A DNA stretch of 47,356 bases, from NCBI GenBank assembly GCA_964374035.1, contig CAYJWY010000003.1, positions 1-47,356 on the forward strand, in the 5' to 3' direction. Below, one piece after another: positions 1 through 6,240 of the stretch. This stretch comes from CALRGL01 sp964374035. Lineage in GTDB: Bacteria > Patescibacteriota > Patescibacteriia > UBA9934 > GWF2-40-263. The notes under the pieces are model-generated. The model was not told where the DNA came from and made no database searches. It saw only the letters and a program-made list of their open reading frames with translations. The position numbers and the translations under genes are program-made. The number at the start of each line of letters is the position of its first letter. The stretch's first letter is position 1.

Positions 1-54
1 GATCCTTCGGATGCACTCAGGATGACAGACAACCGGGATAACCCACAATGAATT
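1..54 (+). repeat. Partial MITE-like palindromic repeat (right end)
   Basis: This is the right-hand part of a dispersed element seen more completely at 28028-28302 (inverted), 39958-40128 and 47126-47356. It has the GATCCTTCGGATGCACTCAG core, then GACAGACAAC, and ends in GGGATAACCCACAATGAATTC. About 30 bp between GACAGACAAC and GGGATAACCC, present at 40070-40110, are missing here. The last bases include the first ATG of the next gene. Confidence 0.8.
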
Positions 55-743
55 CCATGAGTTTCATCATCCGCAAATTTGACCAAGCCCTCAAACTTGG
101 GGAAAAAATAAAAGCTTTACGCAAGCTCGCGAATATTACGATTGGCGAGATGGAGGCAAAGACGAAGATTAGTAAAACCGTGCTTAAAGCCTTCGAAGCC
201 GGACAGTACGATCGACTCCCCGAGCCTATTTACGCGCGTAACTTTTTGAAAATCATCGCGAAAACCCTGCAAGCCGACGAAAGCTACTTCCTCGACCTGT
301 ACGAAAACGAACGAGGTACGTGCGACTTCATCGGCAAGGCTTCCCTGCCCCGAGAACGCCCACACGCGAGCCGCTTCTTGGTCGCGAGTAAACTTGTGAA
401 GGTCGGCGGCATTTCACTCGTCGCGCTCGCCGTCGTCTTCTACCTCGGCGTCCAGATTCGATCGATCGTCAAAGCACCAACACTCTTCGTGAACGCTCCC
501 GCGGATGGACTCACGACACAAGACGCCACGATCTTCGTTACGGGCGAAGCCGAGGAAGGCTCGCAAGTGACGATCAATGGCACACCGGTCTTACTCTCAA
601 CGAGCGGCGCGTTCGAACAAGAAGTTGCACTCGAACGCGGCATCAACGTAATCACGGTTGAAGGCGCGAAGCGATACAGCAAAAAGGCGACGGCGTATCG
701 ACGGGTGATTCTGGATCATAAGCAGACGGTTGTGGTGAATTAA
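48..743 (+). CDS. RodZ-like protein: cytoplasmic HTH, one membrane helix, extracytoplasmic beta domain
   Basis: This 231-aa protein has a RodZ-type helix-turn-helix at about residues 17-80 (LGEKIKALRKLANITIGEME, then an ISKTVLKAFE recognition region and YARNFLKIIA). One hydrophobic segment follows at about 120-140 (SLVALAVVFYLGV). A C-terminal beta-rich module at about 147-225 looks like the glucodextranase-B/Ig-like domains found in CPR RodZ-like proteins. RodZ links MreB to the wall-synthesis machinery, so a role in cell shape is a family inference; MreB is not in this window. The start is uncertain: TAA at 39-41 closes the frame upstream, and ATG 48 lies inside a repeat end, with ATG 57 as the alternative. 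No clear ribosome binding site precedes either. Confidence 0.7.
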   Translation: MNSMSFIIRKFDQALKLGEKIKALRKLANITIGEMEAKTKISKTVLKAFEAGQYDRLPEPIYARNFLKIIAKTLQADESYFLDLYENERGTCDFIGKASLPRERPHASRFLVASKLVKVGGISLVALAVVFYLGVQIRSIVKAPTLFVNAPADGLTTQDATIFVTGEAEEGSQVTINGTPVLLSTSGAFEQEVALERGINVITVEGAKRYSKKATAYRRVILDHKQTVVVN

Positions 744-753
744 AAAAACCTAT

Positions 754-906
754 ATGAAAAAGAAGGTTGAAACACTATGGGAACGCTTTGATCGACTAAT
801 GGATTTTGAATATAGCGCTGAACAGGAAGCTCATATTAAAGAGATGGACCTAATTTGTTACGGCATCAACCGCGACACATATCCGGACGATGAACCTCTT
901 TCTTGA
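754..906 (+). CDS. Small acidic hypothetical protein (50 aa)
   Basis: An ATG ten bases after the RodZ-like gene opens a 50-codon frame ending in TGA at 904-906. The product starts MKKKVETLWERFDRLMDFEY and has an acidic C-terminus with a DTYPDDEP stretch. I recognise no domain. There is no strong Shine-Dalgarno sequence. Its end overlaps the -35 box of the recA promoter. It may be a real small gene translated from the upstream transcript or a chance frame. Confidence 0.4.
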   Translation: MKKKVETLWERFDRLMDFEYSAEQEAHIKEMDLICYGINRDTYPDDEPLS

Positions 907-931
907 TTCTTTCAGAGACCCACATTACACT
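903..931 (+). promoter_or_regulatory. Probable recA promoter
   Basis: TTGATT at 903-908 and TACACT at 926-931 are separated by 17 bp. Transcription would start near 938. This rules out the in-frame ATG at 890 as the recA start and makes ATG 941 leaderless. I see no SOS box that I can name with confidence. Confidence 0.55.
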
Positions 932-970
932 GACGACACTATGGCAAAATCAGTAACCAAGGAGGTGGAA

Positions 971-2005
971 ATGGATGCTCGATCGCGCGCCGCGCAAGAT
1001 GCGATTTCGCAGATTAAGCAGAGGTTTGGGGATGGAGCGATTATGCGTCTCGGCGAGGCTAAGACGATGGAAGTGGATTCGGTTCCCACGGGTTGTCTCT
1101 CGTTGGATCTGGCGCTTGGCATTGGTGGCGTTCCTCGCGGACGTATCATTGAAATCTTTGGCCCGGAGTCGTCGGGTAAGACAACGCTTGCTCAGCACAT
1201 CGTCGCCGAGGTGCAAAAACTTGGTGGACTTGCGGCGTTTGTGGACGCGGAGCACGCGCTTGATCCGGAGTACGCAGAGAAGATCGGCGTGAACATCGAT
1301 GAGTTGTTTATCTCCCAGCCTGATACCGGTGAGCAGGCGCTGGAAATCGTCGAGACGTTGGTGCGATCAAACGCGGTGGATGTGATCGTCATCGATTCGG
1401 TCGCCGCGCTTACGCCACGCGCAGAAATCGAAGGCGACATGGGAGATTCACACATGGGTTTGCAGGCTCGCCTCATGAGCCAGGCGCTTCGCAAACTCGC
1501 GGCCATCGTAAGCAAGAGCAAGACAACGGTCATTTTCATTAACCAAATCCGCATGAAGATCGGGGTGATGTTCGGCAACCCCGAGACCACGCCGGGTGGA
1601 AACGCGTTAAAGTTCTACGCAAGTGTGCGTATCGATATCCGACGTAGCGCTCAGATTAAGCAGGGCGAGCAAATCGTCGGAAACCGAACCAAGGTTAAAA
1701 TCGTTAAAAACAAAGTCGCTCCACCGTTTCGCACTTGCGAATTCGACATCATGTACAACGAAGGCATCTCAATCGCCGGCGATCTTCTGGATCTGGGCGT
1801 GCCGTACGGCGTGTTGAAAAAGTCGGGGAGCAACTATTACTTTGGCGAGGAGAAACTGGGGCTTGGTCGCGAGAACGCAAAGCTGTATCTACGCGAACAT
1901 CCTGAAGTTCAGGCGACGATCCGCGCGCAAATCAAGACGGCAGTCGAGTCTGGGACGACGGAACCGGTTAAAACGAGTCCGGTAACGGATTCAACAGACG
2001 AATAG
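971..2005 (+). CDS. recA: Recombinase RecA
   Basis: RecA (344 aa) forms ATP-dependent filaments on single-stranded DNA for strand exchange and LexA cleavage. The Walker A motif GPESSGKT, the VIVIDSVAALTPRAEIEGDM region (Walker B and loop 1) and the loop 2 region GVMFGNPETTPGGNALKFYA are all present. A short charged C-terminal tail ends in DSTDE. The start at 971 follows a perfect AGGAGG (960-965) and gives the usual N-terminus, MDARSRAAQDAISQIKQRFG. The frame is open to ATG 890, but the promoter at 903-931 argues against that start. An intrinsic terminator follows at once, so recA is probably monocistronic. Confidence 0.97.
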   Translation: MDARSRAAQDAISQIKQRFGDGAIMRLGEAKTMEVDSVPTGCLSLDLALGIGGVPRGRIIEIFGPESSGKTTLAQHIVAEVQKLGGLAAFVDAEHALDPEYAEKIGVNIDELFISQPDTGEQALEIVETLVRSNAVDVIVIDSVAALTPRAEIEGDMGDSHMGLQARLMSQALRKLAAIVSKSKTTVIFINQIRMKIGVMFGNPETTPGGNALKFYASVRIDIRRSAQIKQGEQIVGNRTKVKIVKNKVAPPFRTCEFDIMYNEGISIAGDLLDLGVPYGVLKKSGSNYYFGEEKLGLGRENAKLYLREHPEVQATIRAQIKTAVESGTTEPVKTSPVTDSTDE

Positions 2006-2033
2006 ATCACGTCCTTCGGAAACGACGTGACAA

Positions 2034-2066
2034 AAAACGCTCGGGGCAACCCGAGTGTTTTTATTA
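2034..2066 (+). terminator. Intrinsic terminator of recA
   Basis: An AACGCTCGGG / CCCGAGTGTT stem with a GCAA tetraloop is followed by TTTATT, 30 bp after the recA stop codon. Confidence 0.85.
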
Positions 2067-2068
2067 CT

Positions 2069-2122
2069 GCCTGAGCCTGTCGAAGGCCGCATACGCATTT
2101 CCCCTTCGACAGGCTCAGGGAA
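2069..2122. repeat. CCTGAGCCTGTCGAAGG palindromic repeat
   Basis: An inverted repeat (CTGAGCCTGTCGAAGG ... CCTTCGACAGGCTCAG) sits between the converging recA and efp genes. The same family recurs at 15951-16026. Confidence 0.85.
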
Positions 2123-2147
2123 TATTTTTGGACAACACAAATGCTTG

Positions 2148-2711
2148 TTAATTGACTCGTTCTACATACGCTCCCGTTTCCGTGTTAATCATGATGCGCT
2201 CGCCAATGCCGATAAACGCTGGAACCTTCACTTTCAATCCGTTATCGAGTTCGGCTTCTTTGAGCACATTTCCCGAGGCCGTATCGCCTTTCATGGCGGA
2301 TTCGGTGTACGCGACCGTGTACTCAATCTTCTGTGGAAGCGAGACGGCGATTGGCTGTTCGTTGTGAACCGAAACTGCAACCTCGAGACCCTCCTTCAAG
2401 TACGGGATGACGTCTTGAAGATCAGCCTTCGCGACCGAGAACTGCTCGAAGTTTATGTTGTCCATGAAGGTGTAAAGCGAGCCGTCGTTGTACAAGTATT
2501 GCATGCGCTTGTACTGAACATCCTCAAACGTGAGCGTTTCAGCGGACTTAAAATTGTTCTCAACAACCTTGCCCGTTTTTAAACTCTTGATGCGCGTGCG
2601 CACAAACGAGCTTCCCTTTCCAGGGCTCACTCGCTGAAAACTCGTAACGACCCAGAGATCGCCATTCATGTTAATCACGGTTCCGTTTTTGATGTCGTTT
2701 GGGGAGGACAT
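2148..2711 (-). CDS. efp: Elongation factor P
   Basis: EF-P (187 aa) relieves ribosomes stalled at polyproline. The KOW-like N-terminal domain, middle OB domain and C-terminal OB domain are all full length. The loop that reaches the peptidyl-transferase centre reads SPGKGSSF, with the modifiable lysine at residue 32, the position lysylated in EpmA-type systems. The next gene upstream in the same direction encodes an EpmA-like ligase, so substrate and modifying enzyme are adjacent. The 115-bp space between them is mostly a palindromic repeat. Confidence 0.96.
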   Translation of the reverse strand: MSSPNDIKNGTVINMNGDLWVVTSFQRVSPGKGSSFVRTRIKSLKTGKVVENNFKSAETLTFEDVQYKRMQYLYNDGSLYTFMDNINFEQFSVAKADLQDVIPYLKEGLEVAVSVHNEQPIAVSLPQKIEYTVAYTESAMKGDTASGNVLKEAELDNGLKVKVPAFIGIGERIMINTETGAYVERVN

Positions 2712-2721
2712 AAATTTTTTT

Positions 2722-2823
2722 GGTAGCCGCAGGCTTTCCTAACCCGCCATAGCCTTGCGGCGGCGGGAGCCTGCGCGTATGTATGAACAGATCATTCGCG
2801 CAGGCTAAAGCCTGCGGCTACCA
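2722..2823. repeat. GTAGCCGCAGGCTT palindromic repeat with nested second repeat
   Basis: The outer arms GGTAGCCGCAGGCTT and AAGCCTGCGGCTACCA enclose a second palindrome, CCCGCCATAGCCTTGCGG followed by CGGCGGG. The outer family recurs at 29887-29953 and inside polA at 32625-32724. The inner motif resembles the sequence inserted in the methyltransferase gene at 8381-8408. Confidence 0.85.
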
Positions 2824-2826
2824 CGA

Positions 2827-3828
2827 CTACGAATTGAATAATGTTTTTGCAGGAAACAAGACGACGTCCTCAATCGATGTCCGGCCCGCAACCACCATGT
2901 GAAGCCGATCAATCCCGAGCGCGTTTCCGAAGGTTGGTTTGCGGATGGATGGTAGCAGTCGCAGGAACTCTTCGTCAATCGGGTGAACCGTCTTGCCAAG
3001 TCGTCGACGTTCCTCTGCCTCCTCGACAAATCGTCGACGTTGTTCCTCAGCGTCCGTTAATTCGGTGAATCCATTACAGAGTTCGAGGCCATCGATGTAG
3101 AGTTCGAAGCGCTGTCCGTACAAGCCGTCGTCGGTGAGTTGCGAAAGCGCGGCTTGGTGGATTGGGTAGTCGTAGACGAAGATGGGATCTTTGCCGAGGT
3201 TGGGTTCGACAAGAGCAAGGAAAAGACGATAGAAGAGATCGGATTCGGTGTCGTCGGGCACGGAGTGGATCGAATGACTGCGACAGGCTTCGAGTAAAGA
3301 CTCGCGTGTCGCGATGTCGAGATCGACGCCAACGTGTTCGAGGAAGAGGTCGCGGACGCGGGTGCGTTTCCACGGATCTGTCTCGCTACCAGGTAGCGAG
3401 TGACCGTTCTCGCTACCTGGTAGCGAGACAGCGACATTTCGAACTAATGCTTCCGTCTCATCCATGCACGTCTGATAATCCTTCCCCTGCTGATACCACT
3501 CGAGCATCGAGAACTCCGGGTTATGGGTTCCGCCGAAATCTTCCGCGTTTCGAAACACCGGCGTGATTGTGTAAATTTTTTCGAGGCCCTGCCCGAGCAA
3601 CTTCTTCATCGAGAACTCGGGGCTCGTGATAAGCGCGGCGGGGTGTGTGTTACCGTTTGGTTCTCGCACCGTTGTCTCGAGCGGCGACAGATTTGGCTCC
3701 ATCCCCGGACTGCGCACCACGATCGGCGTCACCACTTCGAGATAGCCGCGTGAATCAAAAAAGGAGCGGATCGATTGATTGATCCGCCGCCTTTCCTGCG
3801 CAATTTGTTGAATCTTACTTTTGGACAA
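2827..3828 (-). CDS. epmA: EpmA/GenX-like EF-P lysyl ligase (class II LysRS paralogue)
   Basis: This 333-aa protein is a lysyl-tRNA synthetase catalytic core without the N-terminal anticodon-binding OB domain, the architecture of EpmA (PoxA/GenX/YjeA). Motif 2 is seen as VFRNAED with HNPEFSMLEWY, and motif 3 as GNALGIDRLHMVVAG near the C-terminus. EpmA activates lysine or beta-lysine and attaches it to the EF-P loop lysine; efp is the next gene downstream. No epmB (lysine 2,3-aminomutase) is visible here. The first 14 bp overlap the end of rpsR, which suggests translational coupling. Residues about 133-150 (VSLPGSENGHSLPGSET) come from a palindromic repeat inserted in frame. Confidence 0.85.
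   Translation of the reverse strand: MSKSKIQQIAQERRRINQSIRSFFDSRGYLEVVTPIVVRSPGMEPNLSPLETTVREPNGNTHPAALITSPEFSMKKLLGQGLEKIYTITPVFRNAEDFGGTHNPEFSMLEWYQQGKDYQTCMDETEALVRNVAVSLPGSENGHSLPGSETDPWKRTRVRDLFLEHVGVDLDIATRESLLEACRSHSIHSVPDDTESDLFYRLFLALVEPNLGKDPIFVYDYPIHQAALSQLTDDGLYGQRFELYIDGLELCNGFTELTDAEEQRRRFVEEAEERRRLGKTVHPIDEEFLRLLPSIRKPTFGNALGIDRLHMVVAGRTSIEDVVLFPAKTLFNS
3381..3429. repeat. CTCGCTACCAGGTAGCGAG palindrome pair inside epmA
   Basis: Two 19-bp palindromes, CTCGCTACCAGGTAGCGAG and CTCGCTACCTGGTAGCGAG, lie 8 bp apart and form inverted copies of each other. They encode the repeated peptide SLPGSE within the EpmA-like protein without shifting the frame. Confidence 0.85.
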
Positions 3829-4045
3829 ATGGGAGGATCGCCATAATTCTGGCGCGCTTAATCGCGCTCGAGAGTCCGCGCTGGTGTCGCATACACACGC
3901 CAGAGCGCTTCTTGGCTACGATCTTTGCAAAGGATGAAAGATAGCGTCTGAGCGTTTGCACATCTTTATAATCGATGTGCTCTTGATGATCGTAGCAGAA
4001 GTAGCACTGTCGCTTCTTCTTTGTTTGTTGTGATGGTTTTTCCAT
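3815..4045 (-). CDS. rpsR: 30S ribosomal protein bS18
   Basis: S18 (76 aa) binds 16S rRNA in the platform together with S6. The RQCYFCYDHQEHIDYKDVQT segment, the FAKIVAKKRSGVC motif and the HQRGLSSAIKRARIMAILPF tail are the family signature. An N-terminal CYFC plus a later C and H could bind zinc. It lies 5 bp after ssb in the classical rpsF-ssb-rpsR order, and its end overlaps the epmA-like gene. Confidence 0.96.
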   Translation of the reverse strand: MEKPSQQTKKKRQCYFCYDHQEHIDYKDVQTLRRYLSSFAKIVAKKRSGVCMRHQRGLSSAIKRARIMAILPFVQK

Positions 4046-4050
4046 AAGGT

Positions 4051-4521
4051 TTAAAAAGGAATATCTTCGACTCGAATTTCGTCATCGGGATTGGCGGAAG
4101 GCTCGTCACGGCGAATCGGCGCTTGTGGCGGAACGAATCCTTGCGTAGTGGAAGCAAAGGCGGGGGCGGTTCCCGCAACTGGTGCGCCCGAGGCACGATC
4201 AAGCATGATCATGTTCTCAACGACGATCTCGGTTCGATACCGCTTCACGCCGTCCTGGCCATCCCAATCGCGCGTTTGCAATCGTCCCTCGATGTACACC
4301 TTTTTCCCCTTGGTCAAATACTGCGAGCAAATCTCCGCAAGCTTTCCCCACGCAACCAGATTGTGAAACTCCGCGGCTTTCTGCTTTTGTCCATCAGCGC
4401 CCGTCCATTGTCGATCGGTTGCAATCGAGAAAGAACAAACACTTTGTCCGGACGGAATTTGTTTAAGTTCCGGATCGCGTGTGAGATTTCCAATCAATGT
4501 TGCTCGATTAAGTGAGTACAT
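4051..4521 (-). CDS. ssb: Single-stranded DNA-binding protein
   Basis: SSB (156 aa) coats single-stranded DNA in replication and repair. The OB fold runs from MYSLNRATLIGNLTRDPELK through LAEICSQYLTKGKKVYIEGR to about residue 105. A Pro/Ala-rich linker follows, and the acidic tip ends in EDIPF, the contact site for partner proteins. It lies between rpsF and rpsR, the usual bacterial arrangement. Confidence 0.96.
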   Translation of the reverse strand: MYSLNRATLIGNLTRDPELKQIPSGQSVCSFSIATDRQWTGADGQKQKAAEFHNLVAWGKLAEICSQYLTKGKKVYIEGRLQTRDWDGQDGVKRYRTEIVVENMIMLDRASGAPVAGTAPAFASTTQGFVPPQAPIRRDEPSANPDDEIRVEDIPF

Positions 4522-4538
4522 ATCTGTCGTTGTGTTGG

Positions 4539-5078
4539 TTAGGTAATCTCAACGTCTAAGAGTTCATCAATCTTTTTGTCGAGCTCTTCCATGCTCATTG
4601 TTGATTCAGCGGCTGATGTACCTGATGGCTTGAGCGGTGCAAGCATGGTTGTTTCTTCAATCATCGCCGGTGCAACATGAACAGGTGCATGCCTCGTCGC
4701 GCCAGGTCGAGGAGCATCGCGGCGCTGGAGTTTGGCCTCTTCAGAAAGCGGCGCGACGTAGGAAGAAAGCTCAAACGTTCGCTCGAGCGCACCGTCGGGA
4801 CGTGTGATGATCGTGTGGCGCAATACTTCGTCATGAAGCGTGAGCTCGCGATCAAGATCCTTCACGGTGGCCGGATCGCAGTCGAAGTAGGACAACATGT
4901 AGGTGCCATGAGAAACTTTCTTGATCGGATACGCAAGGCGAATCTTCCCAAGATTTTTCTCTGAAACAACGTTCCCTCCATGCTTCACAATGAAGGCCCC
5001 GATGTTCTTCTGAACCCCGAGAACCTCCTCGTCAGTATATTGTGTCGGCACGATATACAACAATTCGTACTCATTCAT
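4539..5078 (-). CDS. rpsF: 30S ribosomal protein bS6 with C-terminal extension
   Basis: The first ~95 residues are the S6 fold (MNEYELLYIVPTQYTDEEVL; LTLHDEVLRHTIITRPDGAL). S6 pairs with S18 on the 30S platform. At 179 aa it is much longer than the usual ~100: a low-complexity tail of about 80 residues ends in the acidic MSMEELDKKIDELLDVEIT. The tail's function is unknown. It is the first gene of the rpsF-ssb-rpsR-epmA-efp group, with a promoter at 5153-5181. Confidence 0.94.
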   Translation of the reverse strand: MNEYELLYIVPTQYTDEEVLGVQKNIGAFIVKHGGNVVSEKNLGKIRLAYPIKKVSHGTYMLSYFDCDPATVKDLDRELTLHDEVLRHTIITRPDGALERTFELSSYVAPLSEEAKLQRRDAPRPGATRHAPVHVAPAMIEETTMLAPLKPSGTSAAESTMSMEELDKKIDELLDVEIT

Positions 5079-5087
5079 AGCTTATTG

Positions 5088-5128
5088 GTCCCGTTTTTCT
5101 CGGGACAACCCAGTGGTAACCAGGTTAC
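5088..5128 (-). promoter_or_regulatory. Two hairpins in the rpsF leader
   Basis: Just upstream of the rpsF start the transcript can form GTAACC/GGTTAC and then GTCCCG/CGGGAC with an A-rich loop. S6:S18 complexes regulate rpsF leaders in many bacteria, so this is a possible autoregulatory site. I could not match it to the known binding motif, so only the hairpins are certain. Confidence 0.35.
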
Positions 5129-5152
5129 GGACAATAATGATTTAGTGGGGTG

Positions 5153-5181
5153 ATGGTAGCGATTTTGGTGGGAATGGTCAA
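5153..5181 (-). promoter_or_regulatory. Probable promoter of the rpsF operon
   Basis: On the minus strand TTGACC (5176-5181) and TACCAT (5153-5158) are 17 bp apart. The site begins right after the terminator of the tRNA-like RNA and lies about 75 bp before rpsF. Confidence 0.55.
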
Positions 5182-5190
5182 GGAACGGCC

Positions 5191-5434
5191 AAAAACAAAT
5201 CCACCTCCTTCAGGTGGACCTGTTTGGTCCCGGGCCGTGGCTGTCGAGCCATAGTCTTTTCGACTGGTGGACTCGACGGGAATTGAACCCGTAACTTCTA
5301 GTGTCAAATCAGATGAGGTTACCATTACCTCCACGAGCCCCCGAGCCCGGGAGAAACAAAAAATCCAAGTGCGTTTTGGCCTTTGGACTTCTTGCTGACA
5401 CCAGAATTGGAGGTAGTAAAACCCTCATCTGATA
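5191..5434 (-). ncRNA. Structured RNA, cassette copy 1, containing a tRNA-like domain
   Basis: A separate transcription unit of about 245 nt has its own promoter (5440-5468) and an intrinsic terminator (5191-5219: TCCACCT/AGGTGGA stem, then TTTGTTTTT). In order it contains: a leader complementary to the tRNA domain (about 5397-5434); a short hairpin followed by TTTTTTGTTT (5353-5390); TCCCGGGC (5345-5352); a 76-nt tRNA-like domain ending in CCA (5265-5340); two small hairpins; and GCCCGGGA (5228-5235), which pairs with TCCCGGGC so that the tRNA domain sits on an outer helix. A second copy is at 6694-6968. I do not recognise it as tmRNA, T-box, 6S or RNase P RNA. Confidence 0.7.
5265..5340 (-). 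tRNA. tRNA-like domain, anticodon uncertain (copy 1)
   Basis: The 76 nt fold as a cloverleaf with acceptor GGGCTCG/CGAGTCC, discriminator A and encoded CCA. The D-arm is GAGGT/ACCTC with GG in the loop, and the T-arm is ACGGG-TTCAATT-CCCGT. The anticodon arm is poor: TCTGA/CTAGA has a G-U pair and an A-C mismatch around a TTTGACA loop, which would give UGA. Reading UUG instead would leave no stem at all. Serine tRNAs have a long variable arm, which is absent here. It may be a diverged tRNA or a tRNA mimic, and a decoding function is doubtful. Confidence 0.6.
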
Positions 5435-5439
5435 AGCAT

Positions 5440-5468
5440 ATTAAAACAGCATTCGAAGCGTTTGTCAA
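5440..5468 (-). promoter_or_regulatory. Promoter of structured RNA copy 1
   Basis: TTGACA (5463-5468) and TTTAAT (5440-5445) on the minus strand have 17-bp spacing, the same as in copy 2. The predicted start coincides with the beginning of the leader segment that is complementary to the tRNA domain. Confidence 0.7.
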
Positions 5469-5496
5469 CTTCAATCTGTGAATGATTCGTGAACAA

Positions 5497-5532
5497 AAAA
5501 AGCGCCAAGGATAAAAGATCCAAGGCGCTCAG
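5497..5532 (-). terminator. Terminator of the copy-1 protein gene
   Basis: GAGCGCC ... GGCGCT arms with an inner GGAT/ATCC pair are followed by seven T. It lies 18 bp after the stop codon of the orphan gene and is similar in design to the terminator at 7030-7068. Confidence 0.8.
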
Positions 5533-5550
5533 GTGAGGAGTCAACGAAAT

Positions 5551-6240
5551 CTACTTGGCGGTCACGAGAGAAGGCACCGAGACCCCACCGCCTTCGCCGT
5601 CACGACAGCCGGTGTTCAGGAGGACTTTGTCGGAGTCAACATCACGGTCCACGCAGACCACGCCGTGCCAATTCCTTAAATAACTCTTCTCGGGGATGTT
5701 GAGCTCGTAGCCGGCGCAGATCCAAGCCGAGAACTTCCAAACAACGATCGCACGGACGCGGTTCGGAAAGAGCCAGGCAAGTGCGAGACCCTCGTCCGCA
5801 AGCGAATTCCTATGACGTAACCAGGTGATACCGCACTTACGTTTGTAGTTCTGCGAGAGGTTGGGGACGATGATCCACTCGACGGTCGGTTTGTGAGTCT
5901 CATTGCCGTTGAGGAGCCTGAGGCGTTCCACGTCCGTGCCCAGGTACGGAGCCTTGCCGGAGAGGAGCAACTCAGATCGAAAGTACTTTTCGCCGAAAAC
6001 CCGCTCCATGGCCTCGGTGTGGCGCTCGAAAGTAAGCGCGACACCCTCGTCTCCCTCACCCCAGCGGATACGAAGCGAACGAAAAGCATCTGCACCCTTG
6101 GGCCAGGCCGGAGCGGTCTCACGCAGGTTAGCAATCGTGAGCTCGTCGAACCGCCAAGTCCCGAGAACTTCCTGGACACGAGACAAGGTCTCGTCGACGG
6201 ACTGTTCGAAGTGATTTGTATCATCTTCGTTTTCGTTGAC
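5551..6240 (-). CDS. Orphan protein, C-terminal part downstream of an in-frame amber codon (copy 1)
   Basis: This frame continues that of 6241-6606 directly after a TAG. It has no ATG and no ribosome binding site near its beginning; the first possible start is TTG at 6186. The product resembles the protein of 7116-7931 along its length: HFEQSVDETL versus RFEQTVEQTL, then TAPAWPKG, SLRIRWGE, DEGVALTFERH, VERLRLLNGN, NSLADEGLALAWLFP, SAW(I/L)CAGYELN and a SVPS end. No known domain or transmembrane segment was recognised. It is either the second half of a readthrough protein or a pseudogene remnant. The continuing similarity to copy 2 shows that the reading frame has been conserved. Confidence 0.6.
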   Translation of the reverse strand, partial: VNENEDDTNHFEQSVDETLSRVQEVLGTWRFDELTIANLRETAPAWPKGADAFRSLRIRWGEGDEGVALTFERHTEAMERVFGEKYFRSELLLSGKAPYLGTDVERLRLLNGNETHKPTVEWIIVPNLSQNYKRKCGITWLRHRNSLADEGLALAWLFPNRVRAIVVWKFSAWICAGYELNIPEKSYLRNWHGVVCVDRDVDSDKVLLNTGCRDGEGGGVSVPSLVTAK

